A stretch of 64,000 nucleotides of DNA, from the NCBI RefSeq assembly GCF_020215705.1, contig NZ_JAIWNB010000020.1, forward strand, positions 62,001-126,000. Reading direction: 5' to 3'. Position numbers and translations under genes: made by a program. Of the stretch, positions 34,579 to 43,284 are shown in pieces. The notes below the pieces were generated by a model. The model searched no databases. It saw only the letters and a program-made list of their open reading frames with translations, and had not been told where the DNA came from. The DNA comes from Nonomuraea aurantiaca. GTDB taxonomy: Bacteria > Actinomycetota > Actinomycetes > Streptosporangiales > Streptosporangiaceae. Numbering within the stretch: the stretch's first letter is position 1; each line of letters starts with the position of its first letter.

Positions 34579-35529
34579 ATGGCCGCTGGCACCACCATCC
34601 ACCATCACAAGCCCGGCCACGCGCAGGCCGGAGTACGCTGGCGACGGCCGGGCGGCAAAGGGGCCGGGCTGTGGCATTTCCTGTCCTTCGCCGCGCCCGG
34701 CACGCTCATCTACTTCTGCCTCGTCGTGCTGCCGATCACGCTCAGTTTCGGCTACAGCCTGACCGACCAGGCGCTGCTGCGGCCCAAGACGCACTTCGTC
34801 GGGCTGCGTAACTACCAGTTGCTCCTGCAGGACGAGACGTTCCTGCAGTCACTGAGAGTGACCACGATCCTCACGCTGATCGTCGTCATCGTGCCGAACG
34901 TCCTGGGCGTCGCCATCGCCGTGCTCCTCGATCGCCGCGGCTGGCTGTACAACGCGCTGCGCAGCGTCTTCTTCACCCCGATGGTGATCAGCTCCGTGGT
35001 CATCAGCGTCATCTGGACGCGCATCCTCGCCGACGACGGGCCGATCAACCAGGGGCTCAGGGCGCTGGGCGTCAGTGAGCCGCCGGGCTGGCTGTCCGAC
35101 CCGGACATCGCGCTCTACTCGCTGTCGTCGATCGTCTGCTGGCAGATGCTCGGATTCTGCGTGGTCGTCTATCTCGCCGGGCTCCAGGGCGTACCCCAGG
35201 AGCTGGCCGAGGCGGCGGCGATCGACGGCGCGGGTCCGGCGCGCAGGTTCTGGAGCGTCACCTGGCCGCTGCTCGCGCCCGCGCTCACCATCAACACGGT
35301 CGTCCTGCTCATCTCCGCGTTCAAGATCTTCGACCACGTGAAGGTGATCACCAACGGCGGGCCCGGGACGGGGACGACCGCGAGCGTGGCGCTCGTCATC
35401 CTCCAGGAGGGGTTCGTGGAGAACCGCACCGGCTACGCCTCGGCGGAGGCCGTCGTCATGCTGATCGTCATCGCGCTGCTGTCGGTGATCACGCTGCGCG
35501 TGCTGCAGCGCAGGGAGGTGCAGCTCTGA
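34579..35529 (+). CDS. Carbohydrate ABC transporter permease (MalF-like)
   Basis: A 316-residue CUT1 permease with a basic/His-rich cytoplasmic N-terminus and six helices. The EAA loop reads ELAEAAAIDGAGPARRFW (about 210-228). ATG 34579 has AGGAGG about ten bases upstream. Its stop and the start of the next permease share bases (TGATG). Together with 33209 and 35529 it forms a complete importer except for the ATPase. Confidence 0.93.
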   Translation: MAAGTTIHHHKPGHAQAGVRWRRPGGKGAGLWHFLSFAAPGTLIYFCLVVLPITLSFGYSLTDQALLRPKTHFVGLRNYQLLLQDETFLQSLRVTTILTLIVVIVPNVLGVAIAVLLDRRGWLYNALRSVFFTPMVISSVVISVIWTRILADDGPINQGLRALGVSEPPGWLSDPDIALYSLSSIVCWQMLGFCVVVYLAGLQGVPQELAEAAAIDGAGPARRFWSVTWPLLAPALTINTVVLLISAFKIFDHVKVITNGGPGTGTTASVALVILQEGFVENRTGYASAEAVVMLIVIALLSVITLRVLQRREVQL

Positions 35530-36356
35530 TGCGCCCCACCGTGCCGTGGCTGCGCCCGCTGGTCGCGCTGGTCGTCGGCGGAGTGTTCTTCATCCCCCTG
35601 TACATCGCGCTGATCAACGTCTTCAAGGAGAGCCGGCAGGTCGCCAGCGGCGCCATGTCGCTGCCGATCCCGCCCACCTTCGACAACCTGATCCGGGTAC
35701 TGACCAGCCCGGACAGTCTCTTCTGGTCGTCGCTGCGGACCAGCGTCCTGGTCACCTCACTGTCGATCATCATCCTGACGGTCCTGTCGGCCATGCTCGG
35801 CCACTACCTGGCCAGGCAGAACACCTGGTGGTCCCGGGTGATCATGGTCCTGCTGCTGTGCGGGCTGATGATCCCGCCGCAGGTGATCCTCATCCCGATC
35901 ACGCAGGTGCTCAAGGCGCTCGGGCTGATGTCGACGCTGCAGGGCCTCGTGCTCTTCAACGTCGGCTACTACGTGCCGTTCGGGGTCTTCGTCTTCTCCG
36001 GCTTCATGAAGGGCGTGCCGCGGGAGCTGGAGGAGGCCGCGGCCATCGACGGGGCCACGCGGTGGCAGACGTTCTGGAAGATCGTCTTTCCGCTGCTGCG
36101 CCCGGCGACGGCCAGCGTGCTGATCTTCCTCGGGGTGTGGATCTGGAACGACTTCCTCAACCCGCTGATCATCTATGGGCCGCGCGAGGGTACGACGATC
36201 ATGACGGGCATCTACAAGTCGCTCGGGCAGTACGCGGCGGACTTCGGCGGGATGTTCGCGCTCATGTTCCTGGCCACGCTGCCGATCCTGGTGTTCTACC
36301 TGCTGCTGCAGAAGCAGTTCGTCAAGGGGCTCACGGGCGGCGCGACGAAGGGCTGA
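35529..36356 (+). CDS. Carbohydrate ABC transporter permease (MalG-like)
   Basis: A 275-residue CUT1 permease with six helices and EAA loop ELEEAAAIDGATRWQTFWKI (about 175-194). It is the last gene of the operon and is followed immediately by a long terminator hairpin. No ATP-binding subunit gene is present on either side, as for the other sugar system in the window, which fits a shared MsiK-type ATPase elsewhere in the genome. Confidence 0.93.
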   Translation: MRPTVPWLRPLVALVVGGVFFIPLYIALINVFKESRQVASGAMSLPIPPTFDNLIRVLTSPDSLFWSSLRTSVLVTSLSIIILTVLSAMLGHYLARQNTWWSRVIMVLLLCGLMIPPQVILIPITQVLKALGLMSTLQGLVLFNVGYYVPFGVFVFSGFMKGVPRELEEAAAIDGATRWQTFWKIVFPLLRPATASVLIFLGVWIWNDFLNPLIIYGPREGTTIMTGIYKSLGQYAADFGGMFALMFLATLPILVFYLLLQKQFVKGLTGGATKG

Positions 36357-36399
36357 CACGCGAACGGCCCCCGGCGTGGTGCCGGGGGCCGTTCGCGTG
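36357..36399 (+). terminator. Terminator after second sugar ABC operon
   Basis: A perfect 19-bp stem (36357-36375 with 36381-36399) with a five-base loop starts directly after the stop codon. It may work for the convergent gene at 36405 too. There is no T-run. Confidence 0.85.
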
Positions 36400-36404
36400 A
36401 CTGC

Positions 36405-36734
36405 TTAGTTGAGGTCGAGCTTGCGCTGGATGGCGATGAGGATGTCCATCATCTGCGTCTGGGTCTGCTGCATCGTTGCCTGTCCGGCCTGAAGCCCGTC
36501 TATCGACGTCTGCATCCTTGCCTGTCCGGCCTGGAGCTCGTCTATTGACGCCTGCATGGAGGTGACCTTGGCGTCCAGGACGGTGACCTTGCCGTCCAGT
36601 GTCTTGACCCGGTCCGCGACGCCGTTGATGCGTTCAGTGAGCTGCTGGCCCATCTCCATCTGGTCGGCCCCTATCCGGACGAATTCGTTCTCGATGCTGC
36701 CGATGAAGCGCATACCCGCTTCCTTGATGCTCAC
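36405..36734 (-). CDS. Small coiled-coil protein of unknown function
   Basis: A 109-residue cytoplasmic protein, predicted to be almost entirely helical from residue 20 on. It contains a duplicated 15-residue unit (MQASIDELQAGQARM, then MQTSIDGLQAGQATM), giving a regular coiled coil probably forming an oligomer. It starts at GTG 36734 with GGGGAGA five bases upstream. A perfect palindrome lies just upstream of the ribosome binding site. I do not recognise a named family and no neighbour suggests a role. Confidence 0.65.
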   Translation of the reverse strand: MSIKEAGMRFIGSIENEFVRIGADQMEMGQQLTERINGVADRVKTLDGKVTVLDAKVTSMQASIDELQAGQARMQTSIDGLQAGQATMQQTQTQMMDILIAIQRKLDLN

Positions 36735-36743
36735 AGTTATCTC

Positions 36744-36763
36744 CCCTACCTTTGAAGGTAGGG
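36744..36763. promoter_or_regulatory. Palindrome upstream of the coiled-coil gene
   Basis: CCCTACCTT-TG-AAGGTAGGG is a perfect 9+2+9 inverted repeat (36744-36763) directly before the ribosome binding site of the minus-strand gene. It could be an operator or a 5' leader hairpin. Confidence 0.55.
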
Positions 36764-36876
36764 ACCGGGGATGTAACAGATCTCCGGTCCCGATTGCCTT
36801 CTCAGGCTAGCGGGGTGGCGTCAAGAGCGTCCAGAGAATCCGGGACAACGGGTAGTGATTCATATACCCAGCGTAG

Positions 36877-38643
36877 TCATTTGTACAGCGCGTCCACATC
36901 CTTGGCGAAGTCTCGCATCACCACGTTGCGCTTGATCTTCAGGGTCGGCGTCAGGTGCCCGCTGTCCTCGGTGATGTCCGCGTCCAGGACGGCGAACTTC
37001 TTGATCTGCTCCGCCTTCGACACCGTCCGATTGGCCGTGTCCACGGCGTTCTGCATCTCCGCCAGCACGCGCGGATCCGTGCACAGCTCACTGAGCGTAG
37101 CCGACGGCAGGCCGTTGACCGACTTCCAGTGGTCCAGCGCCTCCGGGTCCAGGGTGATCAGCGTCGCCACGAAGGGCCGCCCGTCGCCGACGACCATGGC
37201 CTGGGAGATCAGCGGGTGCGCCCGGAGCGCGTCCTCCAGCGGGCCGGGGGCGACGTTCTTGCCCGCCGCCGTCACCAGGATCTCCTTCTTGCGTCCCGTG
37301 ATGCGCAGGTAACCGTCGGCGTCGAGCTCGCCCACGTCGCCCGTGTGATACCAGCCGTCGGCGTCGATCGCGTCGGCCGTCGCCTGGTCGTTGTGCCAGT
37401 AGCCGTGGAAGACATGGCGGCCCTTGGCCAGGATCTCGCCGTCGTCCGCGATGCGGATCGACACGCCGGGCAGAGGCTTGCCGACCGTGCCGATCTTGTT
37501 GGCGCCCGGCATGTTGACCGAGCAGGGCGCCGAGGTCTCGGTCAGGCCGTAGCCCTCGAACACCTCGATGCCGACGCCCCTGAAGAAGTGGCCCAGCCGG
37601 TCGCCGAGGGCCGAGCCGCCGCACACCGCCGCCGTCAGCCGGCCGCCCGTGGCCGCGCGGAGCTTGCCGTACACCAGCCGGTCGAACAGGGCGTGCCGCA
37701 GCCGCAGGCCCAGGCCCGCGCCGCCGGAGCTCTCGGCTTTGCTCCATGCGACGGCGGTGTCGGCGGCGCGGGCGAAGATCGCGCCCTTGCCGCCGGCGAT
37801 GGCCCGCTGCTCGGCGCCGTTGTAGACCTTCTCGAACACGCGGGGCACGCCGAGCAGGAACGTCGGCTGGAACTCGGCCAGGTCCGGGGCCACGTTCTTC
37901 ATGTTCGGGGTGTGGGCCAGGATGGCGCCCGCCTCGATGATGGCGACCTGGATCATGCGGGCGAAGATGTGCGCCAGCGGCAGGAACAGCAGCGCCGCCG
38001 GCGCCTTGCCGGCGAAGAGCGCCTCCAGGGGTCCCGCCACCACGTTGCGGGCGGTGAACAGCAGGTTGTCGTGCGTGATCCGGCAGCCCTTGGGCCGGCC
38101 GGTGGTGCCGGAGGTGTAGACGACCGTGGCCAGGTCGGCCGAGCCGACCCGGGCGCGCCGCTCTTCGAAGGCGGCGTCGGTCACCTCGGAGCCGTCGAGG
38201 GTCTCGTCGACGCGCCAGATCGGCTTCAGGTCGGGCGCGGCCTCGCGTACGGTCTCCTCGTGCGCGTCGAGCTCGACGAACACCGCCTTGACCTCGCTGT
38301 CGGACAGGATCCACCTGACCTGCTCGACCGCCGACGTCTCGTAGATCGGCACGGTGACCGCGCCGATCGACCAGATCGCGTAGTCGATCAGCGTCCACTC
38401 GTAGCGGGTGCGCGACATCAGCGCGACCCGGTCACCGTGCTCGATGCCCGCCGCGATCAGCGCCTTGGCCAGCTCGACCACCTGGTCGCGGAACTCGGAC
38501 GCGGTGACGGCGGGCCAGCCGGCGCCTGACTTGCGCCGCATGACGATTGCGCCGGGCTCCTGCTCGGCCCGCCTGAAGACCGTGTCGGGCAGGCTCGCGG
38601 AGGCAGGTAGGTCGACCAGCACCGGGACGCTGTACTCGCGCAC
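36877..38643 (-). CDS. Long-chain acyl-CoA synthetase (FadD15-like)
   Basis: A 588-residue adenylate-forming enzyme that activates fatty acids with ATP and CoA. The AMP-binding P-loop YTSGTTGRPKG lies near 178-188, the adenine motif YGLTETSAP near 362-370, the A8 hinge GRKKEILVTAAGKNVAP near 465, and the C-terminal lysine in TPTLKIKR near 572. Full length and these motifs match the FadD15/AMP-forming family of actinobacteria. It appears monocistronic, with a weak palindrome region downstream and the divergent phosphoesterase gene upstream. Confidence 0.93.
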   Translation of the reverse strand: MREYSVPVLVDLPASASLPDTVFRRAEQEPGAIVMRRKSGAGWPAVTASEFRDQVVELAKALIAAGIEHGDRVALMSRTRYEWTLIDYAIWSIGAVTVPIYETSAVEQVRWILSDSEVKAVFVELDAHEETVREAAPDLKPIWRVDETLDGSEVTDAAFEERRARVGSADLATVVYTSGTTGRPKGCRITHDNLLFTARNVVAGPLEALFAGKAPAALLFLPLAHIFARMIQVAIIEAGAILAHTPNMKNVAPDLAEFQPTFLLGVPRVFEKVYNGAEQRAIAGGKGAIFARAADTAVAWSKAESSGGAGLGLRLRHALFDRLVYGKLRAATGGRLTAAVCGGSALGDRLGHFFRGVGIEVFEGYGLTETSAPCSVNMPGANKIGTVGKPLPGVSIRIADDGEILAKGRHVFHGYWHNDQATADAIDADGWYHTGDVGELDADGYLRITGRKKEILVTAAGKNVAPGPLEDALRAHPLISQAMVVGDGRPFVATLITLDPEALDHWKSVNGLPSATLSELCTDPRVLAEMQNAVDTANRTVSKAEQIKKFAVLDADITEDSGHLTPTLKIKRNVVMRDFAKDVDALYK

Positions 38644-38747
38644 GAATCAACTCCTGTTCGGGGGGACCGCCTGGACGCTATCGCGTTGAATTACCCACGG
38701 GTAGGGGTCATTCTCACGCTAGCAGCCGCTCTCATAGGATTTCCCGC

Positions 38748-39515
38748 ATGAGGGTCCATGTCATCAGCGACGTACACGGCCGGGCGGACGCGCTGGCCGC
38801 CGCGGGTGCGGGGGCCGACGCGCTGATCTGCCTGGGCGACCTGATCCTCTTCATCGACTACGACGACCACGCGCAGGGCATCTTCCCCGACCTGTTCGGC
38901 GCCGAGCGGGCCGCGGAGTTCATCGCGCTCCGCACGGCCAAGCGCTTCGACGAGGCCAGAGCCCTGTCGGCGCGGCTGTGGTCCACCCTCGACGGCGACC
39001 CGCGCGAGCACATCGAGCGCAACGTACGCGCCCAGTACAAAGAGCTTTTCGCGGCCATGCCCGCGCCGGCCTACCTCACCTACGGCAACGTCGACATCCC
39101 GCGCCTGTGGTCCGACTACGTCCAGGACGGCCACCAGGTGCTCGACGGCCAGAGCGTGGAGATCGGCGGCTGGCGGTTCGGCTTCGTCGGCGGCGGGCTC
39201 AAGACCACCTACCGCACGCCGTACGAGATCAGTGACGAGGAGTTCGCCGCCAAGGTCGAGGCGGTCGGCGAGGTCGACGTGCTGTGCTGTCACATCCCGC
39301 CCGCGGTGCCCGAGCTGCTGTACGACGTGGTGGCCAGGCGCTTCGAGCGCGGCAGCGAGGCGACGCTGGAGGCGATCAGGCGGACGCAGCCGCGCTACGC
39401 CCTGTTCGGGCATGTGCACCAGCCACTTCACCGGCGCACCCGTATCGGCCGCACCGAGTGCGTGAACGTGGGTCATTTCCGGGGAAAGGGGGTTCCGTTC
39501 ATCCTCGAATGGTGA
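38748..39515 (+). CDS. Calcineurin-like metallophosphoesterase
   Basis: A 255-residue phosphoesterase with the metal-binding set: DVHG (Asp8, His10), LGDLILF, YGNVD, CCHIPP and FGHVH near 221-225. These define the calcineurin-like fold with a two-metal centre. A helical insert of about 60 residues follows the second motif. The substrate is unknown. ATG 38748 begins 104 bases from the divergent fadD start. The next gene follows after 21 bases and may be co-transcribed with it. Confidence 0.88.
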   Translation: MRVHVISDVHGRADALAAAGAGADALICLGDLILFIDYDDHAQGIFPDLFGAERAAEFIALRTAKRFDEARALSARLWSTLDGDPREHIERNVRAQYKELFAAMPAPAYLTYGNVDIPRLWSDYVQDGHQVLDGQSVEIGGWRFGFVGGGLKTTYRTPYEISDEEFAAKVEAVGEVDVLCCHIPPAVPELLYDVVARRFERGSEATLEAIRRTQPRYALFGHVHQPLHRRTRIGRTECVNVGHFRGKGVPFILEW

Positions 39516-39536
39516 CCCGACCGGTACGGTGGTCGC

Positions 39537-39974
39537 ATGGCTGATCGCACCACTTCGAGCATCACCGTCGGCGCCGACCGGGCCGCCGTTATGGCCGTCA
39601 TCGCCGACTTCGCGGCCTACCCCGAATGGGCCGGCCAGGTGAAAGAGGCGGAGATCCTCAGCACCGGTGCCGACGGCAGACCGGAGACGGTGCGCTTCGT
39701 CCTGGACGCCGGAGTGATCAGCGACGCCTACACCCTCGGCTACACCTGGCAGGACGACGAGAGCGTCCGCTGGCAGGTGGTCGAGCCGGGCAAGATGCTC
39801 GCCGAGCTCGCGGGGAGTTACCAGCTGACCGACACGGGCAGGGGCACCGAGGTGACGTACGAGCTCGCGGCCGACCTCAAGGTGCCCATGATCGGCATGA
39901 TCAAGCGCAAGGCGGAGAAGGTCATTGTGGACACCGCGCTCAAGGGCCTCAAGAAGCGCGTCGAAGGGCACTGA
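39537..39974 (+). CDS. SRPBCC family (polyketide cyclase/dehydrase-like) protein
   Basis: A 145-residue protein with the START-like fold: MADRTTSSITVGADRAAVMA, then VIADFAAYPEWAGQVKEAEIL and VRWQVVEPGKMLAELAGSYQ. It is the lipid- or hydrophobe-binding protein that regularly precedes an ArsA-type ATPase in actinobacteria. The ArsA gene starts 1 base after its stop, so the two are in one operon. The ligand is unknown. Confidence 0.88.
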   Translation: MADRTTSSITVGADRAAVMAVIADFAAYPEWAGQVKEAEILSTGADGRPETVRFVLDAGVISDAYTLGYTWQDDESVRWQVVEPGKMLAELAGSYQLTDTGRGTEVTYELAADLKVPMIGMIKRKAEKVIVDTALKGLKKRVEGH

Positions 39975-39975
39975 G

Positions 39976-41133
39976 GTGAGCCCGCGAGTTCTGCTCTTCA
40001 CCGGCAAGGGCGGTGTGGGCAAGACCACCGCCGCCGCGGCGACCGCCACGCTCGCCGCCAAGCGCGGCCTCAAGACGCTGATCGTCTCCACCGACACCGC
40101 CCACTCGCTGGCCGACGCGCTCGGCGTCGAGCCGGGCGAGGTCGCGCCGGGGCTGCACCTGCACCAGGTCGACACCCAGAAGACGCTGGAGCGCCACTGG
40201 GGCGAGCTGCAGGACTACGCCAGAGGGCTGCTCACCGAGCTGGGCCTGGACGAGATCACCTCCGAGGAGATCACCATCCTGCCCGGCGCCGAGGAGATCA
40301 TCGCGCTCCTGGAGCTGCGCGAGCACGCCCGCGAAGGCCGCTGGGACGTCATCGTCGTCGACTGCGCCCCCACCGCCGAGACCCTGCGCCTGCTGGCCCT
40401 GCCCGAGGCGCTCGACTGGCACATGACCAGGCTGATGCCGGTCGGCCGCAAGATCATGAAGATCGTCTCGCCGTTCGTGCGCAGCGTCGCGCACGTCAGC
40501 GCGCCCGGCGAGGAGGTCCTGAGCGCGGGCGAGCGCTTCCACCGCGGCCTGCTGGAGGTGCGCGAGCTGCTCACCGGCGACAACGCCTCCGTGCGCCTGG
40601 TGTTCACGCCGGAGGCCGTGGTGCTCGCCGAGGCCAGGCGCACCCTCACCTCGCTCAACCTGTACGGCTACCGCGTCGACGCGGTGATCGCCAACCGGGT
40701 CTTCCCCGCCGAGGGCGCCGACGAGTGGCGCGCCCAGTGGGTGGCGGCCCAGTCGAGGCTCCTGGCCGAGGCCGAGGAGTCGTTCGCGCCGCTGCCCATC
40801 CACGTCGTGCCCTACCTCCCGGCCGAGCCGGTCGGCAAGGACGCGCTGGCCCAGGTGGGCGCGGCGATCTACGGGGAGGTGGACCCGTTCGACGCCCCGG
40901 ACGTGGAGCCGCCGCTCCGGCTGTCCGCCGACGAGCTGACCCTGGCCCTGCCGGGCGCCGACCGGGCCGACGTGGACCTGGCCCGCAAGGGCGACGAGCT
41001 GATCATCACCGCCGGCCCCTACCGGAGGATCCTGGCACTGCCCGCGGCGCTGGCCCGCAGACGGATCAGCGGCGCGGCGCTCCGCGACGGCCTGCTCCGG
41101 GTACGGTTCACAGCAGGAGGGCCAGATGACTGA
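39976..41133 (+). CDS. ArsA family ATPase with C-terminal HSP20-like domain
   Basis: A 385-residue single-copy ArsA/Get3-like ATPase. The deviant P-loop GKGGVGKTT lies at 10-18, the switch regions are STDTAHSLADAL and DCAPTAETLRLL, and residues about 310-385 form the ArsA_HSP20 beta-sandwich. GTG 39976 directly follows the SRPBCC stop. The arsenite-binding cysteines of ArsA are absent, so this is a chaperone-like ATPase rather than an arsenic pump; actinobacterial relatives have no firmly known client. Confidence 0.9.
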   Translation: MSPRVLLFTGKGGVGKTTAAAATATLAAKRGLKTLIVSTDTAHSLADALGVEPGEVAPGLHLHQVDTQKTLERHWGELQDYARGLLTELGLDEITSEEITILPGAEEIIALLELREHAREGRWDVIVVDCAPTAETLRLLALPEALDWHMTRLMPVGRKIMKIVSPFVRSVAHVSAPGEEVLSAGERFHRGLLEVRELLTGDNASVRLVFTPEAVVLAEARRTLTSLNLYGYRVDAVIANRVFPAEGADEWRAQWVAAQSRLLAEAEESFAPLPIHVVPYLPAEPVGKDALAQVGAAIYGEVDPFDAPDVEPPLRLSADELTLALPGADRADVDLARKGDELIITAGPYRRILALPAALARRRISGAALRDGLLRVRFTAGGPDD

Positions 41134-41527
41134 GAGCAACAGAGACCCGATCGGCACCGTCACGGACGAGGCGCGCAAGCTCTTCGACACCATCCAGGGA
41201 CGGGCCACCCGCCAGGTCGGCAGGACCGTGCTCAACTCGTTCACCGGGGGCGGCGGCGGGCAGAGGGACAGGGATGTGTGGAGCGAGGCGGTGTCCGAGC
41301 CCCACGAGGAGTACATCTGCCGTGCCTGCCCGGTCTGCCGGGCCATCGCGGCACAGCGGGAGTCCGGCAACGACGTCGCCGGGCACCTGGTGGCGGCCGG
41401 CGGCGAGCTGTTCGCCGCGTTCCGCCAGACGATCGACGCGCTGAGCAGGCCGGCCCCTCGCAGGCCACGCGACGATCAGAGCGGCGAGCGTGGCCGCGAC
41501 AATGTGGAACATATTGATCTGGGATAG
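41126..41527 (+). CDS. DUF5304-like small protein with CxxC pair
   Basis: A 133-residue hydrophilic protein overlapping the ArsA gene by eight bases. It has a Gly-rich stretch (residues 42-47), then EYICRACPVCRAIAAQRES with a Cys-x2-Cys-x2-Cys-like metal- or thiol-binding group, and a helical GDVAGHLVAAGGELFAAFRQ-like region. The same order (SRPBCC, ArsA, this family) is common in actinobacteria, implying a shared task. The DUF5304 assignment is from memory of this context and is tentative. The 16-bp tandem repeat begins over its stop codon. Confidence 0.8.
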   Translation: MTESNRDPIGTVTDEARKLFDTIQGRATRQVGRTVLNSFTGGGGGQRDRDVWSEAVSEPHEEYICRACPVCRAIAAQRESGNDVAGHLVAAGGELFAAFRQTIDALSRPAPRRPRDDQSGERGRDNVEHIDLG

Positions 41528-41594
41528 ACCAGGTTCGGGATAGACCAGGTTCGGGATAGACCAGGTTTGGGATAGACCAGGTTTGGGATAGAGG
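41521..41594. repeat. 16-bp tandem repeat, 4.6 copies, upstream of glucokinase
   Basis: Four complete units GGGATAGACCAGGTTC or GGGATAGACCAGGTTT start at 41521, 41537, 41553 and 41569, then a partial unit GGGATAGAGG merges into the ribosome binding site region. The array starts over the stop codon of the previous gene and fills the whole gap to the ROK gene. Each unit carries TAGACCAG, one half of the GGTCTAGACC palindrome bound by DasR-like GntR regulators. Confidence 0.92.
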
Positions 41595-41606
41595 AGACAC
41601 AGGGGC

Positions 41607-42539
41607 ATGCTCACGATCGGTGTGGACATCGGCGGCACCAAGGTCGCCGCGGGCGTGGTCAACGATGACGGCGAGGTCATCGCCCACGCGCTCAAGCCCA
41701 CCCCGGCCGACCAGCCCGAGCAGGTCGCCGCGACGGTGGCCGAGGTCGTGCGCGAGCTCGCCCAAGGCAGGGAGATCGAGGCCGTCGGCGTCGGCGCGGC
41801 CGGGTTCGTCGACGAGACCCGGTCGGTCGTCCGGTTCGCACCCAACCTGGCCTGGCGCGAGGAACCCCTGCAGAAGAAGATCAGCGGGCTGGTCGGGCTG
41901 CCGGTCGTCATCGAGAACGACGCCAACGCCATGGCCTGGGGCGAGACCAAGTTCGGCGCGGGGCGCGGCCAGTCGCACGTCGTCTGCATCACGGTCGGCA
42001 CCGGCATCGGCGGTGGCCTGGTCTTCGACGGCAAGCTGTTCAGGGGCCACTGGGGCATGGGGGCCGAGCTCGGGCACATGCAGGTGGTGCCCGAGGGGCG
42101 GCTGTGCGGGTGCGGCCAGCTCGGCTGCTGGGAGCAGTACGCCAGCGGCAACGCCCTGGTCATCGAGGCCAGGCAGATCTCCACCGCCCAGCCGGAGCGG
42201 GCCCAGATCCTGCTCGGCCTGGCGGGTGGCAAGATCGAGGGCGAGGAGGTCACCGAGGCGGCCAAGCTGGGCGACGAGGCCTCTCTCGCCGCCTTCGCCA
42301 GCCTCGCCGACTGGCTCGGCCAGGGCATGGCCGACCTGGCCGCGATCCTCGACCCGGGCTGCTTCATCGTGGGCGGCGGCGTCTCCCGCGCGGCCGATCT
42401 CTTCCTCGACCGGGCCCGCGAGACCTTCGCCCGCCAGCTCACCGGCAGGGGGCACCGGCCGCTCGCCGAGATCCGGCTGGCCGAGCTGGGCGCCGCCGCC
42501 GGGGTCGTCGGCGCGGCCGACCTCGCCAGGTCGCGCTGA
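41607..42539 (+). CDS. glk: ROK family glucokinase
   Basis: A 310-residue sugar kinase with the ROK signatures: phosphate motif DIGGTK (7-12), ENDANAMAWGE, TVGTGIGGGLVF, and the zinc finger CGCGQLGCWEQY (about 167-178). Length and motifs match streptomycete GlkA, which also acts in carbon catabolite control. A GAGGAGAC-type ribosome binding site immediately follows the tandem repeats. Specificity for glucose over N-acetyl sugars is assumed from overall likeness and is not provable here. Confidence 0.9.
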   Translation: MLTIGVDIGGTKVAAGVVNDDGEVIAHALKPTPADQPEQVAATVAEVVRELAQGREIEAVGVGAAGFVDETRSVVRFAPNLAWREEPLQKKISGLVGLPVVIENDANAMAWGETKFGAGRGQSHVVCITVGTGIGGGLVFDGKLFRGHWGMGAELGHMQVVPEGRLCGCGQLGCWEQYASGNALVIEARQISTAQPERAQILLGLAGGKIEGEEVTEAAKLGDEASLAAFASLADWLGQGMADLAAILDPGCFIVGGGVSRAADLFLDRARETFARQLTGRGHRPLAEIRLAELGAAAGVVGAADLARSR

Positions 42540-42554
42540 CCGGGTACCCTCGCG

Positions 42555-43247
42555 ATGCCGCGCGTGGCCACCTACAACGTCCGTGGGCTGCGTGACAGCG
42601 TGCCCGCGCTGGTCCGGGTGATCGAGTCGATGCGGGCCGACGTCCTGTGCCTCCAGGAGGTCCCGCGCTTCCTCAACTGGCGTGGCCGGCGGCGCGAGCT
42701 GGCCGAGGCGTGCGGCCTGCGGGTGGTGGCCGGGGGCCGGCTCGGCGGCGTCGCGGTGTTCGCCCGCCCCGGGATCGAGGTGCTGGCGGCCGAGCACCAC
42801 CGGCTGAAGGTGTTCGCCGGCCTGGAGGTCCGCGGGCTGGCCGTCGCGGTCCTGCGCGTCGAGGGGGTGCCACTGGCCGTCGGCTCGATCCATCTCGATC
42901 TCCACGGGGCGGCCAGGCTGCGGCACGCGTACGAGGCCATGACGCTGATGGAGCGTGCGGCGGCCGCGTACGGCGCCGCCATCGTGATCGGCGGCGACCT
43001 CAACGAGCAGGAGAGCGAGCCCACCTGGCGCTATCTGGCCGGGCGGCTCACCGACTGCCGGCCGGCCGCGCCCCGGGGGGAGGGGCTGACCTTCCCCGCC
43101 CGGCAGCCGCGCGAGCGCATCGACGCGGTGTTCGCGGCGCGCGAGCTGACGGTCGTCTCCTGCGGTGGCTCGGACGCCCCCGAGGCCGACCTGGCGGCCG
43201 CGACCGACCATCTGCCGGTACTCGCCGAGTTGCGAGTCGGGGCCTAA
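42555..43247 (+). CDS. Endonuclease/exonuclease/phosphatase family protein
   Basis: A 230-residue EEP-superfamily hydrolase. It shows ATYNVRGLR (Asn7), LQEVPR with the metal-binding glutamate, GSIHLDLHG, IGGDLNEQESEP with the catalytic Asp/Asn, and ATDHLPVLAEL with the final Asp-His pair. The compact length with no signal peptide suggests a cytoplasmic phosphodiesterase or nuclease. It follows the glucokinase after 15 bases and may share its transcript. The substrate is unknown. Confidence 0.88.
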   Translation: MPRVATYNVRGLRDSVPALVRVIESMRADVLCLQEVPRFLNWRGRRRELAEACGLRVVAGGRLGGVAVFARPGIEVLAAEHHRLKVFAGLEVRGLAVAVLRVEGVPLAVGSIHLDLHGAARLRHAYEAMTLMERAAAAYGAAIVIGGDLNEQESEPTWRYLAGRLTDCRPAAPRGEGLTFPARQPRERIDAVFAARELTVVSCGGSDAPEADLAAATDHLPVLAELRVGA

Positions 43248-43284
43248 CGGGGCGGGGAGGTCCGCGAACCCGTAGCATTTGCTC

